Positions 15,715 to 22,247 of a stretch of 48,553 nucleotides of DNA are shown piece after piece. The notes under the pieces are model-generated. The model saw nothing but the letters and a program-made list of their open reading frames with translations. It was not told where the DNA came from and ran no database searches. The translations under genes and the position numbers were made by a program. Source of the DNA: Streptomyces populi (GTDB taxonomy: Bacteria > Actinomycetota > Actinomycetes > Streptomycetales > Streptomycetaceae); contig NZ_KZ626902.1 of the NCBI RefSeq assembly GCF_002911015.1, positions 1 to 48,553 of the forward strand. The letters are read 5' to 3'. The first letter of the stretch is position 1, and each line of letters opens with the position of its first letter.

Positions 15715-17406
15715 ATGGCCCAGGTCCAGCGCATGTCCCGTTTGATGGTCAAGACATTGCGTGACGACCCGGCGGACGCCGAGACGCTCAATCACAAGCT
15801 GCTCGTCCGCGCCGGCTACGTCCGTCGCAACGCCGCGGGCATCTGGACCTGGCTGCCGCTCGGCAAGAAGGTCCTCGACAACATCTCCCGCGTGGTCCGC
15901 GAGGAGATGGACGCGATCGGCGCCCAGGAGGTCCTCCTGCCGGCCCTGCTGCCCAAGGAGCCCTACGAGGCCTCGGCCCGCTGGGAGGAGTACGGCGACC
16001 TGCTCTTCCGCCTCAAGGACCGCAAGGGCGCGGAGTACCTGCTCGGTCCGACGCACGAGGAGATCTTCACGCTGATCGTGAAGGACCAGGTGGCCTCGTA
16101 CAAGGACCTGCCGGTCATGCTGTACCAGATCCAGACGAAGTACCGGGACGAGGCCCGTCCGCGCGCCGGTGTGCTGCGCGGCCGTGAGTTCCAGATGAAG
16201 GACTCGTACTCCTTCGACATCACGGACGAGGGCCTCGCCGAGTCCTACCGCCTGCACCGCGAGGCCTACCAGAAGATCTTTGCGCGTCTGGGTCTCGACT
16301 ACCGCATCGTGTCCGCCGTCTCCGGCGCCATGGGCGGCTCCGCCTCCGAGGAGTTCCTCGCACCCGCCCCGGCCGGTGAGGACACCTTCGTGGACTGCCC
16401 CGCCTGCGACTACGCCGCCAACACGGAGGCCGTGACCTTCAAGCTCACGCCCGTCTCCGAGGAGCACGGTCCGGTCGAGGAGCTGGCCACCCCCGACACC
16501 CCGACCATCGAGACGCTCGCCGAGCACCTCGGCGTGCCCGCCTCCGCGACCCTGAAGAACCTGCTGGTCAAGGTCGACGGCGAGATCGTGGCCGTGGGCG
16601 TCCCCGGCGACCGCGAGGTCGACCTCGGCAAGCTGGGCGAGCACCTCGCCCCCGCCGTCGTCGAGCTCGTCACGGCGGAGGACTTCGAGGGCCGCGAGGA
16701 CCTCGTGCGCGGCTACGTGGGCCCCCAGGGTCTGGAGAAGGTCCGCTACATCGCCGACCCGCGCGTCGCTCCCGGCACGGCCTGGATCACCGGCGCCAAC
16801 AAGGCCGACACGCACGCGAAGAACGTCGTGGCCGGCCGTGACTTCGAGGTCGACGACTACCTGGACGTCGTCGTGGTGGAAGAGGGCGACCCCTGCCCGA
16901 AGTGCGGCACCGGCCTCAAGCTGGACCGCGCCATCGAGATCGGCCACATCTTCCAGCTCGGCCGCAAGTACGCCGACACCTTCGGCCTCGACGTCCTCGG
17001 CCAGCACGGCAAGCCGGTCCGCGTGACCATGGGCTCGTACGGCATCGGCGTCTCCCGCGCCGTCGCCGCGCTGGCCGAGCAGTCGGCAGACGACCAGGGT
17101 CTGTGCTGGCCCAAGGAGATCGCCCCCGCCGACGTGCACGTGGTCGCCGCGGGCAAGGCACTCCAGACCGAGCTGGCGCTCGACGTGTCCGAGAAGCTCG
17201 GCGCCGCGGGCGTCCGGGTCCTGGTCGACGACCGTGCCGGCGTCTCCCCGGGCGTGAAGTTCACCGACGCGGAGCTCATCGGCGTGCCGAAGATCCTGGT
17301 CGCGGGCCGCCGTTCGGCCGAGGGCGTCCTGGAGCTGAAGGACCGCCGCACCGGCGAGCGCGAGGAACTGACCGTCGAAGAGGCGATCGCCCGCCTGACC
17401 GCGTAA
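15715..17406 (+). CDS. proS: Prolyl-tRNA synthetase (bacterial type)
   Basis: A 563-residue class II synthetase that charges tRNA-Pro. Class II motifs are visible: LPLGKKVLDNISRVVREEM (motif 1 region), LGPTHEEIFTLI with RDEARPRAGVLRGREFQMKDSYSFD (motif 2), and GSYGIGVSRAVAA (motif 3). The editing insertion (about residues 240-390, with VPASATLKNLLVKVDGEIVAV) marks the bacterial ProS type. An anticodon-binding domain closes the protein. The ATG has GCAGGAG upstream. No T-box leader fits in the 71-bp gap. Confidence 0.97.
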   Translation: MAQVQRMSRLMVKTLRDDPADAETLNHKLLVRAGYVRRNAAGIWTWLPLGKKVLDNISRVVREEMDAIGAQEVLLPALLPKEPYEASARWEEYGDLLFRLKDRKGAEYLLGPTHEEIFTLIVKDQVASYKDLPVMLYQIQTKYRDEARPRAGVLRGREFQMKDSYSFDITDEGLAESYRLHREAYQKIFARLGLDYRIVSAVSGAMGGSASEEFLAPAPAGEDTFVDCPACDYAANTEAVTFKLTPVSEEHGPVEELATPDTPTIETLAEHLGVPASATLKNLLVKVDGEIVAVGVPGDREVDLGKLGEHLAPAVVELVTAEDFEGREDLVRGYVGPQGLEKVRYIADPRVAPGTAWITGANKADTHAKNVVAGRDFEVDDYLDVVVVEEGDPCPKCGTGLKLDRAIEIGHIFQLGRKYADTFGLDVLGQHGKPVRVTMGSYGIGVSRAVAALAEQSADDQGLCWPKEIAPADVHVVAAGKALQTELALDVSEKLGAAGVRVLVDDRAGVSPGVKFTDAELIGVPKILVAGRRSAEGVLELKDRRTGEREELTVEEAIARLTA

Positions 17407-17414
17407 CCGTTCAC

Positions 17415-17461
17415 CCGCCGGTGCCCCGTGCCTCCTCCCCGGAGACACGGGGCACCGGCGG
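17415..17461 (+). terminator. proS terminator
   Basis: Perfect 16-bp stem (17415-17430 with 17446-17461) and a 15-nt loop, 8 nt after the proS stop. Confidence 0.75.
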
Positions 17462-17736
17462 TTCGCGGTCCGTGAGCCGTACCGTCCCGGGGGCCGCGAG
17501 GAGCCGGGGCCCGGTCCCGGGGCCCGCCCGCATGCGGTTCGCTGGTGAGGGGGCGGAGGGCCGGGCCTGTCGGAGGACCGGGGTGCTCCGTCTTCGTGAG
17601 CCGGGTTGCCCCGGGCCGCGAAGCCCGGGGCGCGTCCCAAGTCCGCCGCACATGCCGTCCGCCCGTGGGGAGTCGGACGTGCCTGCCAGCCGACGGGCAA
17701 AACGTGGTCCGGCGTGCGCGGGAGGAGTACCGTCGC

Positions 17737-17791
17737 GGGGCAGCGGGGCAGCGGGGCAGCGGGGCAGCGGGGCAGCGGGGCAGCGGGGCAG
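17737..17791 (+). repeat. 8-bp tandem repeat (GGGGCAGC)n
   Basis: Six perfect GGGGCAGC units and a seventh lacking the last base, in the otherwise gene-free gap (17407-17844) between proS and the convergent minus-strand operon. Nothing else coding is seen in that gap. Confidence 0.9.
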
Positions 17792-17844
17792 GTTCGTCGT
17801 CACCGTGCCCGCGGCCGGGCCCGGCGTCGTGAGGCGGCCGGTGC

Positions 17845-18810
17845 TCAGAGCCAGCCGGCGAACTCCAGGAGCAGTTCGGCGTCCTGGAGGCGGCCGACCC
17901 GGCCGGCCCGGACACCCGACTCGACGGCGCGGAACAGGGTCCAGCCGCGCAGCCGCGCCTGGTCCACCTCCAGGGACTCGGCGAGCCGCTTGATCCGCCG
18001 CCGGGTGATCGACGGTCCCGAGGGCGACGCGATCAGGTCCTCGACCCGGTCGCGGACCAGCCGGGCCAGATCGAAGGCGCACTCGCCGACCACCGGGTCC
18101 GGTCCCACGGCCAGCCAGGGCACGCGCTCCCCGGCGAGCACCTTGCTCTGCCGGAACGTGCCGTGCAGCAGCCGTGTCTCGGGGGGCCGGTCCAGCAGTT
18201 CCTCGCGTGCCGCGAGGGCCGCCTCGACCAGAGCCCCGGCCCCGGCTCCGGCACCGATGCCGCTCTCGCCCGCCGCCGTCGCCCGCATGACCTCGGCCTG
18301 CCGCCCCGTCCTCTCCGCCACGGTCTCGAAGACCGGGTCGGCGGGCGGCTCGACCCACAGCCGCCGCAGCGTCCCCGCAGCCTCCAGCAGGGCCTTGGCC
18401 TCGGGCAGCGACCGTACGGACACGTCCGGGTGCAGCCGTTCGAGGAGCAGGACGCCATCGGTCCCGGAGTCCTCCTGGAGTTCGTCGTCGAGGAGCCGGA
18501 CCGCGCCGCGGCCGTCCCAGTGGGCGAGCGCGGCCCGCTCGCTCCCCGGACGCGCCCGTCCGGGTGCCAGCTTCAGCACGGCAGGAGTGCCGTCGGCCCG
18601 GCGCACCAGGACGACCAGACTGCTGCGTCCGCCCGGTGCCTGCACCCGCTCCACGGTCAGCTCGCGCAGCTCGACGGCCCGTCCGGCCAGCTCGGGCAGG
18701 CTCTCCAGCCACTCGTCGGTCTCGTCGGCGCCCTCCGGCCCGCTCCGGCGGGTCTCGCCGAGCGCCCGGAGAAGGCGCTGCGGCGGTTCGAAGGCCATGC
18801 GCGAGTCCAT
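17845..18810 (-). CDS. Aminoglycoside-phosphotransferase-fold protein, probable pseudokinase
   Basis: A 321-residue protein whose layout matches the streptomycin/hydroxyurea phosphotransferase (APH(6)) group: LVVLVRRADGTPAVLKLAPG with the ATP-site Lys, then VLLLERLHPD, LRRLWVEPP, and the late PWLAVGPDPVVGECAFDLARLVRDR. The catalytic loop, normally HGDLHPGN, reads HGTFRQSK, so both the catalytic Asp and the Mg-binding Asn are lost. In the activation segment the expected Asp of IDPKP is Gly (VGPDP). It is therefore unlikely to phosphorylate by the normal mechanism. Last gene of a three-gene minus-strand operon; an alternative ATG lies at 18798. Confidence 0.75.
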   Translation of the reverse strand: MDSRMAFEPPQRLLRALGETRRSGPEGADETDEWLESLPELAGRAVELRELTVERVQAPGGRSSLVVLVRRADGTPAVLKLAPGRARPGSERAALAHWDGRGAVRLLDDELQEDSGTDGVLLLERLHPDVSVRSLPEAKALLEAAGTLRRLWVEPPADPVFETVAERTGRQAEVMRATAAGESGIGAGAGAGALVEAALAAREELLDRPPETRLLHGTFRQSKVLAGERVPWLAVGPDPVVGECAFDLARLVRDRVEDLIASPSGPSITRRRIKRLAESLEVDQARLRGWTLFRAVESGVRAGRVGRLQDAELLLEFAGWL

Positions 18811-18837
18811 GCGCGAGGTGTTCCCTTCCAGGTCGCG

Positions 18838-19311
18838 TTACGTCGGCGAGGGTGCCGTGGGGGACGGGGAGGCCGCCCGCTCGGCGAGCCCAGGGAAGGC
18901 TACGCTCTCGCCGCTCCAGCGCACCGCGCGGACCGCGGCCTCGCGCAGCGCTCCGGCCGCCATGCGCCGCCGGTCGCCCGTGGCGGCGCGCACGAGGTCG
19001 GAGTAGACGTCGGCCACCCGTTCCTCCAGCTCGGCCGCGAACCGTATGGCGGCGGCGGTGTCCGTCACCGGGAACGGCAGCATGTACGCGGCCGACGCGG
19101 CCCGGGGCGTGTCACCCATGTCCTTCACCGCTCGCGCCAGTGTGTCCCGCCGGGCCCGATGGGCGTCGTACGCCGACCGGGCGTCGCTCTGCCGGGCCGT
19201 GCCGATCCGGGCTCCCACGACGCCGTAGCCGTAGACGGCCGCGTGCTCGGCGCCCAGCGCGGCCTGTAGGGCCTTGAGCTCGGCTTCCTCGGTCTTGTTC
19301 CGCTTGCTCAC
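18838..19311 (-). CDS. Ferritin-like domain protein (DUF4439 type)
   Basis: A 157-residue helical protein beginning at GTG 19311, which overlaps the stop of the upstream lipoprotein gene (GTGA). Helix one carries ALQAALGAEHAAVYGYG and a later helix RFAAELEERVADVYSDL; the Glu/His spacing suits a ferritin-like four-helix bundle, possibly metal binding. No signal peptide is visible, so it is cytoplasmic unless held by the neighbouring lipoprotein. The function is unknown. Confidence 0.75.
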   Translation of the reverse strand: MSKRNKTEEAELKALQAALGAEHAAVYGYGVVGARIGTARQSDARSAYDAHRARRDTLARAVKDMGDTPRAASAAYMLPFPVTDTAAAIRFAAELEERVADVYSDLVRAATGDRRRMAAGALREAAVRAVRWSGESVAFPGLAERAASPSPTAPSPT

Positions 19312-19952
19312 TTCGCCGCCTTCGTCAGCAGGAACGCGTGGGCCGCCCCGGACGCCGCCACGGAGGCGAGCAGTCGGGCGAGTTCGCCGGGGACGTCCAC
19401 CAGGGTCTGTGTGCGTTCGTCCGCGAGCGCCAGTTCGGCGGAGGCGAGGTCGGCGAGCGCGTCCTTGGGCCGGGCCGCCACGCCGGGGGAGGCACCGGCG
19501 GAAGCCGAAGCCGAAGCTGAACCCGAACCCGAAGCGGACGCCGGAGCCGACTCCGAAGCCGAGGAGGACGGGGACGCGGACGGAGACCCGGCCGAGGACG
19601 CCGGTGCCGAGGCCGACGGCGACGCGGACCCCGCCGGAGACGCCGACGCCCCGGCCCCGCCGCCCCCGAACGCCTTCGCGTGCCGGACGACCTCCGCCCG
19701 CAGCGGGGCGAGCCGCTCGGCCAGCTGCGGATGGGCGGCGATCACCGCGGTGTACCGGTCGGAGAGGGCCATGCTGTCGCGGGCCGCACGCGCGCGTGCC
19801 CGGTCCGCCGCCGAGGGGCGGCTGCCGCCCGTCGTGTCGCCGGACGGCTCGGGAGCGGAACAGCCCGCGAGCGCGAAGGCACCCGCGGCGGCCGCGAACA
19901 GGGTCCTTCGGCGCGGACCCGACGGGGTGCGCGACGGCAGGGGGAACGACAC
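19308..19952 (-). CDS. Secreted lipoprotein with Ala/Ser-rich linker
   Basis: A 214-residue protein starting at GTG 19952. Its N-terminus is a lipoprotein signal with twin arginines (PRRRTLFAAAAGAFALAGC); Cys31 would be lipidated at the outer face. A helical segment (ARDSMALSDRYTAVIAAHPQLAERL) is followed by a long Ser/Ala/Pro/Gly linker (about residues 98-152) and a second helical segment (LADLASAELALADERTQTLVDVPGELARLLASVAASGAAHAFLL). The helical parts resemble the ferritin-like protein encoded just downstream, so the two may form related bundles. It heads the three-gene minus-strand operon. Confidence 0.75.
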   Translation of the reverse strand: MSFPLPSRTPSGPRRRTLFAAAAGAFALAGCSAPEPSGDTTGGSRPSAADRARARAARDSMALSDRYTAVIAAHPQLAERLAPLRAEVVRHAKAFGGGGAGASASPAGSASPSASAPASSAGSPSASPSSSASESAPASASGSGSASASASAGASPGVAARPKDALADLASAELALADERTQTLVDVPGELARLLASVAASGAAHAFLLTKAAK

Positions 19953-20203
19953 GGCAGACGTCCTCGGAGGGCTCGTACGAATGTGTGGGCGAACTGCCCG
20001 TGATCACGGTACCCGCGCATGGGCCGATCACGGTCCAGCGGCTCTCCTCCAACTGTCCCCGGGGCGGTTCCGGGGGGTTCCGGCGGCACCCGTCCGCGTG
20101 GGCGCGCCCGCACGGTGGACGGCAACACCCTCCGCGACCGGATACCCTTTGAGCTGACACGCGACCAACCCACAACAGCACACGCGGCCGAGGAGTCACC
20201 CGG

Positions 20204-20701
20204 ATGAGCACGACCCAGAGCGAGAGGCTTCGAGAACTCCTGGATCCGCTCGTGAGCTCCCAGGGCCTCGATCTGGAAGAGATCGAAGTGGAGACCGTGG
20301 GCCGCAAGCGTGTTCTGCGCGTCGTCGTCGACTCGGACGAAGGTGCCGACCTGGACGCGATCGCCGATGTGAGCCGCGCGCTCTCGGCGAAGCTCGACGA
20401 GACCGACGTGATGGGTTCGGGTGAGTACACCCTCGAGGTCGGAACCCCCGGTGCCGAGCGCGAGCTCAAGGAGCACCGTCACTACGTACGCGCCACCGAC
20501 CGCCTGGTGAAGTTCCAGCTGGCGGAGGACGGCGAACTGCTCGCCAGGATCCTGCGGGTCGAGGACGACGGTCTCGATGTCGAGGTGCCGGGCGTGAAGG
20601 GGCGCAAGCCCACCGCCCGCCGGCTCGCCTTCGGTGACGTCGTCAAGGCCCGGGTCCAGGTCGAGTTCAACCGCAAGGACAAGAAGGAAGAGGAGGCGTA
20701 G
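20204..20701 (+). CDS. rimP: Ribosome maturation factor RimP
   Basis: A 165-residue protein needed for 30S maturation. Marks are the N-terminal GLDLEEIEVETVGRKRVLRVVVDSDEGADLD, the central VGTPGAERELKEHRHYVRATDR, and the C-terminal SH3-like VEVPGVKGRK region. It has a highly acidic/basic tail. GAGGAG lies 8 nt before the ATG. It starts the classic rimP-nusA-ylxR-infB unit; nusA begins only 2 nt after its stop. Confidence 0.95.
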   Translation: MSTTQSERLRELLDPLVSSQGLDLEEIEVETVGRKRVLRVVVDSDEGADLDAIADVSRALSAKLDETDVMGSGEYTLEVGTPGAERELKEHRHYVRATDRLVKFQLAEDGELLARILRVEDDGLDVEVPGVKGRKPTARRLAFGDVVKARVQVEFNRKDKKEEEA

Positions 20702-20703
20702 CC

Positions 20704-21702
20704 GTGGACATCGACATGAGTGCCCTGCGGGGTCTGGTGCGGGAGAAGGAGATCTCCTTCGACCTGCTGGTCGAGGCGATCGAGTCGGCCCTCCTCATCG
20801 CCTACCACCGCACCGAGGGAAGCCGCCGCCGCGCGCGCGTGAAACTCGACCGGGAGACCGGCCATGTGACCGTGTGGGCGAAGGAGGACCCCGAGGACCT
20901 GGAGGAGGGGCAGGAGGCCCGCGAGTTCGACGACACCCCCTCGGGGTTCGGCCGGATCGCCGCGACCACCGCCAAGCAGGTCATCCTGCAGCGCCTGCGG
21001 GACGCCGAGGACGACGCGACCCTCGGCGAGTACGCGGGCCGCGAGGGCGACATCGTCACCGGCGTGGTCCAGCAGGGCCGCGACCCGAAGAACGTGCTCG
21101 TCGACATCGGCAAGCTGGAGGCCATCCTGCCGGTGCAGGAGCAGGTCCCCGGCGAGACCTACGAGCACGGTCTGCGCCTGCGCTCGTACGTCGTACGGGT
21201 GGCCAAGGGCGTCCGCGGTCCGTCCGTGACCCTGTCCCGCACGCACCCCAACCTCGTGAAGAAGCTCTTCGCGCTGGAGGTGCCGGAGATCGCCGACGGA
21301 TCCGTCGAGATCGCCGCCATCGCCCGTGAGGCCGGCCACCGCACGAAGATCGCCGTCCGCTCCAACCGCAGCGGCCTGAACGCCAAGGGCGCCTGCATCG
21401 GTCCCATGGGCGGCCGGGTGCGCAACGTGATGGCCGAGCTGAACGGCGAGAAGATCGACATCGTCGACTGGTCGGACGACCCGGCGGACATGGTGGCCAA
21501 CGCGCTCTCCCCGGCCCGGGTCTCCAAGGTCGAGGTCGTCGACCTCGCGGCCCGCTCGGCGCGCGTGACGGTCCCCGACTACCAGCTGTCGCTGGCGATC
21601 GGCAAGGAGGGCCAGAACGCCCGTCTCGCCGCCCGCCTCACGGGCTGGCGGATCGACATCCGTCCGGACACCGAGCAGCCCGCCGAGCAGCGCGGGGAAT
21701 AG
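20704..21702 (+). CDS. nusA: Transcription termination/antitermination factor NusA
   Basis: A 332-residue actinobacterial NusA starting at GTG 20704. Order: N-terminal RNA polymerase-binding domain (ISFDLLVEAIESALLIAYHR), S1 domain (GDIVTGVVQQGRDPKNVLVDIGKLEAILPVQEQ), KH1 (TKIAVRSNRSGLNAKGACIGPMGGRVRNVMAEL) and KH2 (SLAIGKEGQNARLAARLTGWRIDI). It lacks the C-terminal acidic repeats of E. coli NusA, as usual here. It will also act on the rRNA leader at the end of this window. Confidence 0.97.
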   Translation: MDIDMSALRGLVREKEISFDLLVEAIESALLIAYHRTEGSRRRARVKLDRETGHVTVWAKEDPEDLEEGQEAREFDDTPSGFGRIAATTAKQVILQRLRDAEDDATLGEYAGREGDIVTGVVQQGRDPKNVLVDIGKLEAILPVQEQVPGETYEHGLRLRSYVVRVAKGVRGPSVTLSRTHPNLVKKLFALEVPEIADGSVEIAAIAREAGHRTKIAVRSNRSGLNAKGACIGPMGGRVRNVMAELNGEKIDIVDWSDDPADMVANALSPARVSKVEVVDLAARSARVTVPDYQLSLAIGKEGQNARLAARLTGWRIDIRPDTEQPAEQRGE

Positions 21703-21803
21703 ACCGGGAATAGATCCGGCCCGCGCATCGCTTACATCACGACAACAACCGTTCGATTCATGCCCCAAAGGGGTGAGGTCGGTACGGGGAGGTAGACTTA
21801 AGA

Positions 21804-22082
21804 GTGTCTGGCCGGACGCGAGCCCGCGCATGCCCTGAACGCACCTGTGTGGGGTGCCGGGAGCGAGCGGCCAAGGGAGACTTGCTGCGCATCGTGGCGG
21901 TCGAGGGCGCGTGCGTCCCCGATCATCGCGGTACGCTGCCTGGTCGGGGTGCGTACGTGCATCCCGTTCCGGCCTGTCTCGATCTGGCGGTCCGCCGCCG
22001 GGCGATCCCACGGGCGCTGCGCGCTCCGGGACCGCTCGACACCGCGGCGTTGCGCCTCACCGTCGAGCAGGCGACACCGTAA
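21804..22082 (+). CDS. ylxR: YlxR family (DUF448) RNA-binding protein
   Basis: A 92-residue basic protein with the family signature PERTCVGCRERAAKGDLLRIV and LPGRGAYVHPVPACLDLAVRRRAIPRALR. Start at GTG 21804 with GGGGAGG 11 nt upstream. The 101-bp gap after nusA holds a short CCCC-AAA-GGGG hairpin and a TAGACT hexamer (21793-21798) only 6 nt before the start, which could mark an internal promoter giving a nearly leaderless transcript. YlxR proteins bind RNA and in Bacillus affect gene expression and RNase P; the role here is unproven. Confidence 0.9.
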   Translation: MSGRTRARACPERTCVGCRERAAKGDLLRIVAVEGACVPDHRGTLPGRGAYVHPVPACLDLAVRRRAIPRALRAPGPLDTAALRLTVEQATP

Positions 22083-22148
22083 GGCGAGTCGTGCGGGACC
22101 CCCGTGCGGCCCTGGTATTCCGCGAGTTGGAAGTAGGTCGAGATTGCG

Positions 22149-22191
22149 ATGAGCACTCGATGAGCACGCGATGAGTACGCCCATGAAGTAG
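22149..22191 (+). CDS. Three overlapping leader minicistrons upstream of infB
   Basis: Three tiny reading frames: 22149-22163 (MSTR), 22160-22174 (MSTR) and 22171-22191 (MSTPMK). Each stop overlaps the next start as ATGA, and the starts are exactly 11 bp apart, because the DNA is an 11-bp tandem repeat (ATGAGCACTCG / ATGAGCACGCG / ATGAGTACGCC). A GGAAGTAGG purine run at about 22130 is a plausible ribosome site for the first. The last stop lies 5 nt before the leader hairpin. The regulatory role is inferred. Confidence 0.6.
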
Positions 22192-22195
22192 CGAC

Positions 22196-22247
22196 GGTCC
22201 GGACGCAGACCCGGACCTAAAAGGAGCGAAGTGGCTAAGGTCCGGGT
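22196..22247 (+). promoter_or_regulatory. infB leader with two mutually exclusive hairpins
   Basis: Hairpin 1 pairs GGTCCGG (22196-22202) with CCGGACC (22211-22217) around an 8-nt loop and leaves the infB ribosome site free. Hairpin 2 pairs ACCCGGACC (22209-22217) with GGTCCGGGT (22239-22247, inside infB codons 3-6); its 21-nt loop contains the AAAAGGAG site (22219-22226) and the GTG start. The shared arm means only one can form at a time. Confidence 0.6.

Noticed and set aside
21793..21806. Leaderless ylxR start from a TAGACT promoter
   Set aside because: There is no -35 match, and GGGGAGG already gives a normal ribosome site, so it is only mentioned within the ylxR entry.
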